The translations under genes and the position numbers were made by a program. This document shows positions 1 through 10,794 of a stretch of 64,000 nucleotides of DNA, piece after piece. Every line of letters starts with the position of its first letter. Positions within the stretch are counted from its first letter, which is position 1. The notes beneath the pieces are model-generated. The model had not been told where the DNA came from. It was given only the letters and a program-made list of their open reading frames with translations, and made no database searches. This DNA is from Marinilabiliales bacterium. Its GTDB lineage: Bacteria > Bacteroidota > Bacteroidia > Bacteroidales > PUMT01. Where the stretch lies: the NCBI GenBank assembly GCA_007695015.1, contig REEN01000067.1, forward strand, positions 60,801 through 124,800, in the 5' to 3' direction.

Positions 1-1877
<1,877 letters not shown>

Positions 1878-1987
1878 TTAACATGACATTACTCATAATG
1901 TCTCCGCCCACAATGGACTGTCATCATGCGGTATTTATGTTAAATATCAATACTGACTGCCGTCTGCGGTATAGTTCCGGAAAAAGG

Positions 1988-3640
1988 CTATTCGCTGTTC
2001 ATCGAGATAAGGAACTCTTCATTGGAGTTGGTCTTTGCTATGCGATCACGCAGGAACTCCATTGATTCAACCGGGTTCATATCTGAAAGATAGTTACGGA
2101 GTATCCATATCTTGTTCATCATCTCCTTATCAAGCAGCAGGTCCTCTCTCCTTGTACTTGAAAGATTTACATCTACAGAAGGATAAACCCGCTTGTTGGA
2201 GAGCTTCCTGTCAAGCTGCAGCTCCATGTTACCTGTCCCCTTGAACTCCTCAAATATCACATCATCCATTTTCGATCCTGTTTCGGTAAGTGCAGTTGCA
2301 AGGATCGTAAGAGACCCGCCATTCTCAATATTCCTGGCCGCCCCAAAAAACCTCTTTGGTTTTTGCAGGGCATTGGCATCCACACCACCTGAAAGCACCT
2401 TGCCTGAAGCAGGTGAGACGGTATTGAAGGCCCTGGCGAGACGGGTTATCGAGTCAAGCAGAATGACCACATCATGTCCGCATTCCACCATCCTTTTTGC
2501 TTTCTCTATGACCATATTGGCAACCCTCACATGCCTGTCAGCAGGTTCGTCAAATGTGGATGACACAACCTCACCCCTAACGCTTCTGGCCATGTCGGTG
2601 ACCTCTTCGGGCCGCTCATCTATAAGCAGTATCATCATATACACATCGGGATGATTTGCAGCGATGGCATTTGCAATTTCCTTCAGCAGTACTGTCTTTC
2701 CTGTTTTGGGCTGTGCCACTATAAGTCCCCTCTGGCCTTTCCCTATCGGAGCAAACAGATCTACTATGCGGGCAGATAAACTATTACTCTTTTCACTAAC
2801 AAGAGTGAATTTCGAATCAGGAAACAGCGGAGTGAGGTAATCAAAAGGAACACGGTCTCTTATAAAGTCGGGTGTACGTCCGTTGATCATTTCAACTTTG
2901 ATGAGGGGAAAATACTTTTCACCGTCTTTCGGCGGACGGATTGTTCCCTGAACGGTATCGCCCGTTTTTAGTCCGAAAAGCTTAATCTGCGACTGGGAAA
3001 CATAAACATCATCGGGGCTGTTCAGATAATTATAATCTGATGAACGCAGGAAACCATAACCATCAGGCATTATCTCCAGCAATCCTGAAGCAGTAATTAT
3101 CCCGTCAAAATCATATTCACGTGGACTGCTCTTCCTTTCAAACTGCTGTTTTTTGTGAAAACCCTCCTTACCCTGCCGCTCAGGCTGTTGAGATTTGTCC
3201 TCACCCCTTGCCTTGGGCCTGGGTTTATTATCTCCGTGCTGTTTGGGAGGCTTTCCTTCTTTAACCTGCTTTGCAGGTTTTTCAGAGGCGTGGCCAACCT
3301 TCAGATCGTCCCTGGATGCCTCGGATGTCACTTTTTGGGTATTCTCAGCTTCGCCGGCAGTTCTTTCACCAGATTTCTTTTCATCAAACTGATCCTCGGT
3401 GATCTTTTTCATTTTAGGAGGCCTTCCACGCCGTTTTCCGGTACCCTGACCCTGCTGGCTCTTCGGGGCCACTTTGCTTCTCTCAACATCTTTTTCTGAA
3501 GTTTTGATCGCCTGCTGGTCAAGTATCTTATAAATAAGATCCTGCTTTTTCAAAGATTCAACGCGCTTAATATCAAGCTCTTTGGCAATCTCACGCAGTT
3601 CAGGAACAAGTTTCTTGTTCAGTTCAAGAATATCATACAT
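1988..3640 (-). CDS. rho: Transcription termination factor Rho
   Basis: Rho is the hexameric RNA helicase that ends transcription at C-rich, ribosome-free RNA. The 550-residue protein has a Rho_N helical domain at about 1-45 and a low-complexity basic/Gln-rich insertion at about 50-175, including an AT-hook-like RGRPPKMKK at 71-79. The S1-like RNA-binding domain is at about 178-255. The ATPase domain carries Walker A QPKTGKT (310-316), DERPEEV (341-347) and Walker B VVILLD (391-396). E. coli Rho is 419 aa; the extra length is the insertion, which is known in Bacteroidota Rho. The gene is divergent from rpoD across a 335-bp AT-rich spacer. The first ATG gives the conserved start [10 protein letters not shown]. 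Confidence 0.97.
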   Translation of the reverse strand: MYDILELNKKLVPELREIAKELDIKRVESLKKQDLIYKILDQQAIKTSEKDVERSKVAPKSQQGQGTGKRRGRPPKMKKITEDQFDEKKSGERTAGEAENTQKVTSEASRDDLKVGHASEKPAKQVKEGKPPKQHGDNKPRPKARGEDKSQQPERQGKEGFHKKQQFERKSSPREYDFDGIITASGLLEIMPDGYGFLRSSDYNYLNSPDDVYVSQSQIKLFGLKTGDTVQGTIRPPKDGEKYFPLIKVEMINGRTPDFIRDRVPFDYLTPLFPDSKFTLVSEKSNSLSARIVDLFAPIGKGQRGLIVAQPKTGKTVLLKEIANAIAANHPDVYMMILLIDERPEEVTDMARSVRGEVVSSTFDEPADRHVRVANMVIEKAKRMVECGHDVVILLDSITRLARAFNTVSPASGKVLSGGVDANALQKPKRFFGAARNIENGGSLTILATALTETGSKMDDVIFEEFKGTGNMELQLDRKLSNKRVYPSVDVNLSSTRREDLLLDKEMMNKIWILRNYLSDMNPVESMEFLRDRIAKTNSNEEFLISMNSE

Positions 3641-3975
3641 ATGTTCAACTGGAATTAATTATTTTAAATAAGTATTTATCTACAAATCACCGGTAGTTTC
3701 CGGCTTTTGGTATAAGACAACCAGGGAATAAAACTGTAGTGCAATACAAGTGAGGAAAATTTTTGCAATAATAAGTAATTCTGTAAAATAAGCAAAAAGC
3801 AGAAAAAAAAAGTTATTTTTAACTTCGGATTGCGTTTTTTCAGGAACTATTGCATATGTTTGTTATGAAAGACAAAGATAATATATTTTCCGGTAAATCA
3901 AAAAATTTATAGTGCACGCAACCTTTACCCGGGATTAAACGTAAAAGAAAGAATATACAAAACTCCCAATAATTA
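3641..3975. other. AT-rich divergent intergenic region between rho and rpoD
   Basis: The 335 bp separating the divergent rho and rpoD starts contains no plausible gene. A small open frame covering part of it on the minus strand runs deep into rpoD and is a shadow. The stretch is rich in A and T tracts and should carry the promoters of both genes. A good candidate for rpoD is listed separately; none was convincing for rho. Confidence 0.6.
3829..3862 (+). promoter_or_regulatory. Candidate rpoD promoter (Bacteroidota type)
   Basis: The -7 element TATGTTTG (3855-3862) fits the Bacteroidota consensus TAnnTTTG exactly. ATTG at 3829-3832 lies 22 bp upstream, about where the -33 TTTG is expected. 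The box is about 114 bp before the rpoD ATG, implying a long 5' UTR. It is a motif match only. Confidence 0.4.
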
Positions 3976-4836
3976 ATGAGGCAGCTTAAAATCATCAAAC
4001 AGGTTACAAACAGGGAAACACCATCACTGGACAAATACCTGCATGAGATTGCAAAAGTTGAGCTGATCTCGGCCGAAGAGGAGGTGGAACTTGCCCGTAA
4101 AATCAGAAATGGCGACGAAAAGGCTCTTGACCTCCTTATAAAAGCGAACCTCAGATTTGTCGTTTCTGTATCAAAACAATACCAGAACCAAGGGCTAAGT
4201 CTGCCCGATCTCATTAACGAAGGAAATCTCGGACTGATAAAGGCTGCACAGAGATTTGACGAAACAAGGGGGTTTAAATTTATCTCTTACGCAGTATGGT
4301 GGATCAGGCAATCAATCCTCCAGGCCCTTGCCGAACAGGCCAGAATTGTCAGGCTCCCCCTTAACAAGATCGGTTATATCAATAAAATTAACCGGACCTT
4401 CTCCGAGCTTGAACAGAAATTCGAAAGAGAGCCCTCAATACTGGAAATAGCCCAGGCGCTGGAACTTGCCCCGAAAGATGTTAAGGAATCCCTGAAAACA
4501 TCAGGAAGGCATGTTTCAATGGATGCCCCGCTAAACCCCGATGAAGAAGGGAACATGTATGATGTCCTGCTGACCGACAATATACCGGAACCCGACCGTG
4601 AACTGCTGATCGAATCGCTCAGAAAAGAGATCGAAAGAGCATTGTCAACCCTGACATACCGTGAAGCCAATATCGTCAGACTCTACTTCGGCCTGAACGG
4701 TAAACATCCGCACACACTTGAAGAGATTGGTGAAGCTTTTAACCTTACAAGGGAGAGAGTAAGACAGATCAAGGAAAAAGCAATCAAAAGGCTGAAACAT
4801 TCGACAAAAAACAAGATCCTGAAAACATACCTGTAA
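3976..4836 (+). CDS. rpoD: Primary RNA polymerase sigma factor RpoD/SigA
   Basis: This is the housekeeping sigma-70 factor directing RNA polymerase to TTTG/TAnnTTTG promoters. At 286 residues it lacks the long acidic region 1.1 found in E. coli, the normal form in Bacteroidota. Region 1.2 lies at about 15-45 ([17 protein letters not shown]). Region 2 is at about 54-116, with the core-binding and -10-recognising segment [19 protein letters not shown]. Region 3 is at about 120-190. The region 4 helix-turn-helix is at about 222-275 ([20 protein letters not shown]). The start codon immediately precedes the conserved MRQLKI. The gene is monocistronic or leads into rpe, 50 bp downstream. Confidence 0.97.
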   Translation: MRQLKIIKQVTNRETPSLDKYLHEIAKVELISAEEEVELARKIRNGDEKALDLLIKANLRFVVSVSKQYQNQGLSLPDLINEGNLGLIKAAQRFDETRGFKFISYAVWWIRQSILQALAEQARIVRLPLNKIGYINKINRTFSELEQKFEREPSILEIAQALELAPKDVKESLKTSGRHVSMDAPLNPDEEGNMYDVLLTDNIPEPDRELLIESLRKEIERALSTLTYREANIVRLYFGLNGKHPHTLEEIGEAFNLTRERVRQIKEKAIKRLKHSTKNKILKTYL

Positions 4837-4886
4837 TTTTTTTTAACATCCTTGCCGTTCGGCCGGCGCACAGTTAATACCTGTAA

Positions 4887-5552
4887 ATGGAACCATTGAT
4901 AGCACCATCATTACTCGCAGCCAACTTTGGCAATCTTGATGCCGATATAGAAATCTTAAACGGGTCGGTAGCGGACTGGTTTCATATCGATATTATGGAC
5001 GGAGTCTTCGTGCCCAACCTCAGTATCGGATTTCCCGTCCTCGATGCAATAAATAAAAAAGCCCGAAAACCCCTTGATGTGCACCTGATGATGGTTAACC
5101 CCCAAAAATACATCAGGCGTTTCAGACAGGCCGGAGCTTCTGTATTAACCGTTCATTATGAAGCTGTTACTCATCTGCACAGCACAGTAAGGGAAATAAG
5201 GGAACTGGGAATGAAAGCCGGGGTATCGTTAAATCCGCATACCCCTGTGTCATTGATGGAAGAGATCCTGCCTGACCTTGATCTGGTCCTTATAATGACT
5301 GTAAACCCCGGATTTGGAGGACAAACTTTCATTGAAAGCAGTTACAGCAAGATAACCAAGCTCCGTAAACTTATCACAGAGACAGGTTCATCGGCACTGA
5401 TACAGGTGGACGGCGGTGTAGATCTGGAAAATGCACCCAGACTGGTTAAGGCAGGGACAGATATTCTTGTTGCAGGAAATACCATATTCAGTTCCGATGA
5501 TCCAGCTGAAACAATAAGAAAACTAAAATCAGCAAGCGATACAATTGTGTAA
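4887..5552 (+). CDS. rpe: Ribulose-phosphate 3-epimerase
   Basis: This cytosolic enzyme interconverts D-ribulose 5-phosphate and D-xylulose 5-phosphate in the pentose phosphate pathway. The 221 residues form a TIM barrel of normal family length. PSLLAANFGNL is near the N-terminus, the metal-binding HIDIMDG at about 33-39, HLMMVNP at about 66-72, and phosphate-binding NPGFGGQ and VDGGV in the C-terminal half. It starts 50 bp after rpoD on the same strand and may be co-transcribed. The next gene is convergent, 42 bp away. Confidence 0.96.
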   Translation: MEPLIAPSLLAANFGNLDADIEILNGSVADWFHIDIMDGVFVPNLSIGFPVLDAINKKARKPLDVHLMMVNPQKYIRRFRQAGASVLTVHYEAVTHLHSTVREIRELGMKAGVSLNPHTPVSLMEEILPDLDLVLIMTVNPGFGGQTFIESSYSKITKLRKLITETGSSALIQVDGGVDLENAPRLVKAGTDILVAGNTIFSSDDPAETIRKLKSASDTIV

Positions 5553-5594
5553 AAACCTTGCAGAACCTTACGGCTACCAACCGGATGCAGGGAT

Positions 5595-6797
5595 CTATTC
5601 CCTTCCAGCAAGAAAATCCTCCAGGTACGAAAAACTCCGGGTCAGTCCGCCCTCCCTTACAATTGTAGCCCGTTCAATTATACCGTCCCTGTCATTCAGG
5701 AATGCAGGAAATACGCTCTCGACAAGTTTCTCCGAAAACTCCTCCGAAGCATCACGGGGAAGTTCACCCGGAAGATTGTCAACAGCCATTACTGTAATAT
5801 TTTTCCTGTCGAATGGTTCATCCTCAATACCCTTAACCGGGTCATAACCGTAGAATGGTTCATCGATAGCAGATGCGCGAATTGTAGAGGCAATAGGTTT
5901 GCCTATATCACAACTTACATCAGCAATTACAGATATTCTGAAACCGGGTTTTAGGTAATCTTCCTTTTCGAGGAATACAGGAGAACGCGGATCCCAGTAA
6001 TGGCAGGGAATAAAAAGATCAGTTTCTGTACTGTATGGATAGAAAACCGACTCATATTCCTCGGGGTAATAGAAAAAATGTTGCAAGTCAAAATCCTCTC
6101 CATCCCTCCTCCTGACATAATGCCATGGATCAAGCCGGCATACCACCGGTTTACTGAAACTTCCCTGCATATACTCTTCCGGATCCACTATATCATATCC
6201 GAGCTGATCCAGTGTCTCCATAGCTCCACTGGCAACCCGCCCCCCTCCGGTTATCAGTATCTTTACCGGTGGCAAAGTGACTTTTTTCAGCTCTGACATC
6301 ATTTCCGACATGTCGTGACATCGCCAGGCCGGCTTCAAATCAAAAAGTCTGTTACGTAGCCCCAACCCCCTCAAACCGTTATATGCGCCAACCATACCAG
6401 CCCACCGGCCAAAACCGACCAGTCTTAAATTATCATTACCGCTAAGGTATTCATAGTCGACAAGTGTTATTTTATTACTTACTATCTCCTGCAGTAATTT
6501 CCTGTTGTACGACTGCTTCTTTGCGGTGTGTGAGAAGAAGAGGTAGGTCTTTCCCGGGATGAGGCATGAAACAGCAACCTCTTTAACACCTACAAGCAGG
6601 TCACAATCAGAAAGGTCTTTACTGACAGGTATACCGGAAGCTGAGTACTCATCATCATCAAAGCACCTGATATCACTACTTTGAGCTGTTATCTTGAATT
6701 CAGGATACTGCTTCATCAGTTCAACAGCTTTGCCGGGAGTGAGCGCCGTTCGCCTGTCGACAGGGACTTTTGTCTCTTTTAATATGCCAATATGCAT
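5595..6797 (-). CDS. Saccharopine dehydrogenase (LYS1)/alanine dehydrogenase-like NAD-dependent oxidoreductase
   Basis: The 400-residue protein has the alanine dehydrogenase/transhydrogenase N-terminal fold (MHIGILKETKVPVDRRTALTP at 1-21) and a Rossmann domain with the loop ITGGGRVASGA near residue 185. It resembles lysine-forming saccharopine dehydrogenase more than alanine dehydrogenase, notably in CHYWDPRSPVF near residue 275. That family oxidises saccharopine to lysine and 2-oxoglutarate or makes related opine-like products with NAD(H). No other lysine-pathway gene is nearby, so the true substrate is uncertain. The gene stands alone, convergent with rpe and divergent from the tmRNA gene. 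Confidence 0.75.
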   Translation of the reverse strand: MHIGILKETKVPVDRRTALTPGKAVELMKQYPEFKITAQSSDIRCFDDDEYSASGIPVSKDLSDCDLLVGVKEVAVSCLIPGKTYLFFSHTAKKQSYNRKLLQEIVSNKITLVDYEYLSGNDNLRLVGFGRWAGMVGAYNGLRGLGLRNRLFDLKPAWRCHDMSEMMSELKKVTLPPVKILITGGGRVASGAMETLDQLGYDIVDPEEYMQGSFSKPVVCRLDPWHYVRRRDGEDFDLQHFFYYPEEYESVFYPYSTETDLFIPCHYWDPRSPVFLEKEDYLKPGFRISVIADVSCDIGKPIASTIRASAIDEPFYGYDPVKGIEDEPFDRKNITVMAVDNLPGELPRDASEEFSEKLVESVFPAFLNDRDGIIERATIVREGGLTRSFSYLEDFLAGRE

Positions 6798-6875
6798 GAC
6801 TTTTTTTTACGAAAATAACGAATTTAGCGAATAATTATGGTATAATAAACTTATGATAAATTGGCAGGGTTTTTG

Positions 6876-6883
6876 TACCTTTG
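6876..6883 (+). promoter_or_regulatory. -7 element of the tmRNA promoter
   Basis: TACCTTTG matches the Bacteroidota consensus TAnnTTTG exactly and lies 10 bp before the mature tmRNA 5' end. That is right for a short leader removed by RNase P. No clear TTTG -33 box is present at the usual spacing; the best is a weak TTATG near 6851. Confidence 0.55.
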
Positions 6884-6893
6884 CATATTGCTT

Positions 6894-7286
6894 GGGGCTG
6901 ACTGGTTTTGACAGCAAGCCGGGCAGGTATGCAAGCATGCCGAGCAACGCATATAAGCTCGTAAAACTTTTTGTGCAAACTATTAAACGGCGAGAATAAC
7001 TACGCGCTTGCAGCATAGTCTTAAGAAGATCTATGCATAATCTGCGGTCAAGGATCGCAGACAGGCTGTCTCTCAAAAACCACGCCCAACGGTTTTTGGT
7101 TAAGAGGCACCGGTAAGATTGGGCTGGCCTGGGGATATTCCCGCACCCCGGGTGAGAATTCAAGGGAATAAGGTATGGATAGGTTGTCTGTTGCCGGTCC
7201 GCTACCCGACAATAAATAACAGACTAAGCATGTAGAAACCATATCGGTTCCTTGTTTGGACGAGGGTTCGATTCCCTCCAGCTCCA
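6894..7286 (+). ncRNA. ssrA: Transfer-messenger RNA (tmRNA)
   Basis: tmRNA rescues stalled ribosomes and adds a degradation tag. The 5' end GGGGCTG (6894-6900) pairs with CAGCTCC (7279-7285) to form the tRNA-like acceptor stem. The T-arm GGGTTCGATTCCC precedes the 3' end. The reading frame GGC GAG AAT AAC TAC GCG CTT GCA GCA TAG at 6989-7018 encodes the tag GENNYALAA, typical of Bacteroidota. After the discriminator A (7286) the genome reads CAA, so the CCA end must be added enzymatically. Open frames on the opposite strand here are spurious. A strong terminator follows at 7299. Confidence 0.97.
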
Positions 7287-7298
7287 CAAAAGATTACC

Positions 7299-7332
7299 CA
7301 GGCCACCCTGTTCACGGGGTGGCCTGTTTTTT
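7299..7332 (+). terminator. Intrinsic terminator of tmRNA, overlapping the end of the FISUMP gene
   Basis: Arms CAGGCCACCC (7299-7308) and GGGTGGCCTG (7317-7326) pair perfectly and are followed by six T. The right arm overlaps the last codons of the convergent FISUMP gene, so one stretch both encodes that protein's tail and ends tmRNA transcription. Confidence 0.88.
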
Positions 7333-8073
7333 CAGACACCTCACACTGTAGCCGCTCCTTTTATCAGCTCCATCTCTGAATATTCCTGATGTCTTGAATG
7401 TCAGGCCCCGGCTCCATGCGTTATTATCACCAGAAACAGTTGATGTCCAGAAATATGTTTCCTCAGTAAAAAAATCAAAAAAAACTATTGGCTCGACCTG
7501 CCTGCTCCCTGCCGGAAGGGCTGAGAAACCGGTCTCATTCGTTGCTCCGACATTGGGGATGCTCCATATCTGAATACCGGTATCCTTAAGCATGCCTCCC
7601 TCGGTGTCTCCCCTGAGGCCTGTCAGCCCAACCTCATCTTCATTCATTCCAAGGTATCTTTCCAGTTCCTGCCAGTCCCCGTCCGACGGAACACCCCATC
7701 CTGCAGGACAAATTCCTTTTTCATCAACAACTGCATGCCAGTTGTATAAAGCACCAAATTCCCCGGCAAGGTTCCTGTCATTGTTATAAAAAACATATGC
7801 GCCTTCCCCCGCCAACATCCATTCGTTATCATCTTCCGGATTTGGGATTTCAGTTCCGTCATTATAAACAGTCACACGAAGGTTTTCAGCCATCCACCAC
7901 TGGTCGCCTATTCTTACCGTTACATAAACATTTTCCTGGGCATCCATAACTGCGCCGGTCTCGATCCTGAGTTTTTCATCACCGTTGGGATCTTCATCCT
8001 TCTCACATCCTGAAGTCTTAAGCAGGACGACCGCCACTACTAAAGCGGTTAAATAACCGGAGTACTTGAACAT
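7312..8073 (-). CDS. FISUMP-domain lipoprotein
   Basis: This 253-residue exported lipoprotein has a hydrophobic signal segment at about 5-20 and a lipobox-like KTSGC with the lipidated Cys near 23. The rest is a FISUMP domain (Fibrobacter succinogenes major paralogous domain, about 35-250). Typical blocks are the GDQWWMAENLRV motif, YGALYNWHA, CPAGWGVPSDGDW, the TNETGFSALPAGSR motif and a C-terminal SVRC. Such proteins are displayed on the surface of many Bacteroidota and Fibrobacteres; no biochemical function is established. A second, larger copy is at 33501-34946. The gene is convergent with the tmRNA gene. Confidence 0.85.
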   Translation of the reverse strand: MFKYSGYLTALVVAVVLLKTSGCEKDEDPNGDEKLRIETGAVMDAQENVYVTVRIGDQWWMAENLRVTVYNDGTEIPNPEDDNEWMLAGEGAYVFYNNDRNLAGEFGALYNWHAVVDEKGICPAGWGVPSDGDWQELERYLGMNEDEVGLTGLRGDTEGGMLKDTGIQIWSIPNVGATNETGFSALPAGSRQVEPIVFFDFFTEETYFWTSTVSGDNNAWSRGLTFKTSGIFRDGADKRSGYSVRCLKKQATP

Positions 8074-8210
8074 AATGGAATTAATGAATCAAAATAATTA
8101 ATAACGGTCCAATCAGGTAAATATACCTATTCCCGGATAAATCTTTGCAGACAGATTATGGGACCAGATCCAGGCAGAAAAAACACAGAATGATAAACAG
8201 GGTAAATCTA

Positions 8211-8462
8211 TCAATCATTCTTCCTCGGGTTAGCCCTGCTAACCTTAAGGTTCCGCCCCAGCACTTCCTTCCCGTCCAGCTTTTCTATGGCACCTTCACC
8301 TTCAGGTTCATTGTCCATCTCAACGAATCCATATCCCTTTGACCTGTGAGTAAATTTGTCAGTAATTATTTTTACTGACGTTACTGTCCCAAATTCGGCA
8401 AATAACTGCTCGATATCTGCCTCTTTAAGAGAATAAGGTATGTTCCCGACATAAATAGTCAT
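8211..8462 (-). CDS. Small RNA-binding protein with one RRM domain
   Basis: The 83-residue protein is almost entirely a single RNA recognition motif. RNP2 is IYVGNI near the N-terminus and RNP1 is KGYGFVEM at about 42-49. A basic tail (SRANPRKND) follows. The frame extends upstream to an ATG at 8507, but the added 15 residues look unnatural and the conserved start is MTIYVGNIPYSL, so 8462 is chosen. Proteins of this type bind RNA in Bacteroidota and cyanobacteria; RNA chaperone or cold-response roles are suggested for the family, not shown here. Confidence 0.88.
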   Translation of the reverse strand: MTIYVGNIPYSLKEADIEQLFAEFGTVTSVKIITDKFTHRSKGYGFVEMDNEPEGEGAIEKLDGKEVLGRNLKVSRANPRKND

Positions 8463-8607
8463 AAGAAACCGGTTTTTCGGTAAAACAAAACTCAAAATAT
8501 GTAACAAGTTATAAATTAATGTTCAATTTCAAAAAAAAAATAAAAAAAACCGGAAAAGAGATAATAAAAACTCCCTTCTTCCGGCTGATATAAATGGCCT
8601 CCTACAG

Positions 8608-9609
8608 CTATTTTCCCAACGTTGCTACCATGACTGCCTTGATCGTATGCATCCTGTTCTCTGACTGGTCAAAAACAACTGAATGCTCTGACTCAAAGAC
8701 ATCTTCGGTGACTTCCATCGACTCAAGCCCGAATTTACTAAAAATCTCCTCACCTACTTTTGTCTCACGGTTATGGAATGCAGGAAGGCAATGCAGAAAC
8801 TTCACGCCAGGATTACCCGACCACTCAATTACCTGCCTGTTAACCTGATAGGGCCTCAAAAGCTCAATCCTTTCCTCCCATACGCTGTCAGGTTCACCCA
8901 TTGAGACCCAAACGTCGGTATAGAGAAAATCAACACCTTTTACAGCCTCCCTGACATCTTCTGTTATGGTTAATCCGGCACCTGTTGCAGCAGCCAATTC
9001 CCTGCACATTCCGACAAGTTTCCTGTCAGGCTGACACTTTTCCGGAGCGGCGGCCCTGAAGTCCATCCCCATCTTTACAGCACCAACCATAAGGGAGTTG
9101 CCGACATTATTCTTAGCATCGCCAAGATAACAAAATGAAATATCTCTCAGTGGTTTATCAGAATGCTCCATCATAGTGAGCAAATCTGCCAGAACCTGTG
9201 TTGGATGATACTCACTTGTAAGGCCATTCCAAACAGGTACACCGGCATACTCTGCCAGTTCTTCAACAATTTCCTGGCCGAAGCCCCTGTATTCAATTCC
9301 GTCATACATCCGGCCAAGTACACGGGCCGTATCTTTCATCGACTCCTTATGCCCAATCTGGGAACCGGTTGGTCCAAGATAAGTAACATGGGCTCCCTGA
9401 TCAAATGCGGCAACTTCGAATGCACATCGTGTTCGCGTTGAGGTTTTCTCAAATATCAGGGCAATATTCTTTCCCTTCAGCATCTGCTTTTCGGTTCCTG
9501 AATATTTGGCAGCTTTAAGACTTGCTGACAGCTCAAGCAAATATTCTATTTCCCTTGACGAAAAATCAAGAAGTTTAAGAAAATGACGGTTTCTGAGATT
9601 AAAAGCCAT
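8608..9609 (-). CDS. arcB: Ornithine carbamoyltransferase (catabolic type likely)
   Basis: The enzyme interconverts ornithine plus carbamoyl phosphate with citrulline plus phosphate. The 333 residues carry the carbamoyl-phosphate site STRTR (57-61), HPTQ (145-148) and the ornithine-site HCLP (283-286). The E. coli-like length, the QIGHKES and SMGEP segments and the gene 39 bp upstream encoding carbamate kinase favour the catabolic direction: citrulline to carbamoyl phosphate to ATP. An anabolic ArgF role cannot be excluded because no other arginine gene is in view. The pair would be transcribed arcC-arcB. Confidence 0.93.
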   Translation of the reverse strand: MAFNLRNRHFLKLLDFSSREIEYLLELSASLKAAKYSGTEKQMLKGKNIALIFEKTSTRTRCAFEVAAFDQGAHVTYLGPTGSQIGHKESMKDTARVLGRMYDGIEYRGFGQEIVEELAEYAGVPVWNGLTSEYHPTQVLADLLTMMEHSDKPLRDISFCYLGDAKNNVGNSLMVGAVKMGMDFRAAAPEKCQPDRKLVGMCRELAAATGAGLTITEDVREAVKGVDFLYTDVWVSMGEPDSVWEERIELLRPYQVNRQVIEWSGNPGVKFLHCLPAFHNRETKVGEEIFSKFGLESMEVTEDVFESEHSVVFDQSENRMHTIKAVMVATLGK

Positions 9610-9648
9610 TATTAGATTTCATTATAGGTTAAACATAATTTTGAAACA

Positions 9649-10611
9649 TCAATCTTCATATTCCATGGTGATTTTTGTCCCGAATTTCTTATCAGACAAC
9701 TTAAATGCCTCGGTGATAACACTTTTTTTACCTCCCCTCTCTAAAAACTGCAAACACGCTCTTATTTTTGGGGCCATACTACCCTCTGCAAACATACCGG
9801 CATTAATGTACTTCATTGTATCGTCGAAATTAAGAAATTCAACAGCCTTTTGTCCGGGTTTATTAAAATTGATATAAACATACGGAACATCTGTCAATAT
9901 ATAAAACTCATCTGCACCTATCTCGGCTGCCAAAAGCGACCCTGCAAGATCTTTGTCAATTACAGCTTCAGCCGGTCTGACCCTGCCCTCCTCATCAAAA
10001 TAGACCGGCACTCCTCCCCCTCCGGAAGCGATAACAATTGTACCGTTTCGGGCCATCTCACTTATTACATTTACATTCAGAATGCTCTTGGGTTCGGGAG
10101 AAGGGACAACCCTGCGCCAGCCCCCACTTATCTTAACCTCTTCCCTGAACTCCCACCCTTTTTCACCGGCAAGTTTATCTGCCTGATCCCTGTTGTAGGT
10201 CTTCCCAACTCTTTTGGTGGGATTACTGAATGCATTGTCGTTTTTGTCAACTTCAACCATCGTAACCAATGTTACGATATCCCTCCTTATGTTATGTCTC
10301 CTGAGAACGTTGTGCATCATTCTTTCAATCATATAGCCTATTCCTCCCTGCGAGTCAGCTACGCAAATATCGAGAGGCATTTGAGGTATGCCAAAGTTCT
10401 GTTCACCTGCATCATTCCTCATAAGAATATTTCCAACCTGTGGTCCGTTACCGTGGGTAATAACCAGGTTATATCCTTCCTTAAGCAGAAAAATGAGGTT
10501 CTCCAGGGTATCGGTGGTGTTCTGTTCCTGCTCCTCAATTGTACCTTCCTGATCACCCCGCAACAAAGCATTACCACCAAGAGCCACAACAGCTAATCGT
10601 CTCATAAGCAA
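9649..10611 (-). CDS. arcC: Carbamate kinase
   Basis: Carbamate kinase makes ATP from carbamoyl phosphate and ADP, ending the arginine deiminase route. The 320-residue protein belongs to the amino acid kinase family. It has VVALGGNALL near the N-terminus, ITHGNGPQVG at about 52-61, the glycine-rich ASGGGGVPV near 195 and the C-terminal GSMAPKIRAC. A second ATG at 10605 gives MRRLAVVALGG, closer to typical family starts, so the true start may be two codons inside. arcB follows after 39 bp. No arginine deiminase (arcA) is in this window. Confidence 0.94.
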   Translation of the reverse strand: MLMRRLAVVALGGNALLRGDQEGTIEEQEQNTTDTLENLIFLLKEGYNLVITHGNGPQVGNILMRNDAGEQNFGIPQMPLDICVADSQGGIGYMIERMMHNVLRRHNIRRDIVTLVTMVEVDKNDNAFSNPTKRVGKTYNRDQADKLAGEKGWEFREEVKISGGWRRVVPSPEPKSILNVNVISEMARNGTIVIASGGGGVPVYFDEEGRVRPAEAVIDKDLAGSLLAAEIGADEFYILTDVPYVYINFNKPGQKAVEFLNFDDTMKYINAGMFAEGSMAPKIRACLQFLERGGKKSVITEAFKLSDKKFGTKITMEYED

Positions 10612-10639
10612 ATACTTGCAGTCATATATTTATAAAAGA

Positions 10640-10647
10640 CAAATTTA
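10640..10647 (-). promoter_or_regulatory. Candidate -7 element for arcC-arcB
   Basis: On the minus strand this reads TAAATTTG, an exact TAnnTTTG match, 29 bp before the arcC start. No good TTTG lies at the expected -33 spacing, so it is only a candidate. Confidence 0.35.
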
Positions 10648-10794
10648 TGTTATTTTTTATGAATTTAACATGATTTAAATTAGTTCATGACGAAGTGCTT
10701 AATACAATGATTTTGCAGTATCGCTTATTTATAAAAAAAGCAACGATCTTAAATAAAAATTTGCAATTTTGCAGCCAACGACAGAATCCGCAAA

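Noticed and set aside
6807..7287. Two minus-strand open frames of 118 and 79 codons
   Set aside because: They overlap the tmRNA gene and its promoter and have no homologous features.
9850..10596. 248-codon open frame on the plus strand
   Set aside because: It lies wholly antisense to carbamate kinase, has no recognisable domain and mirrors the codon pattern of the real gene.
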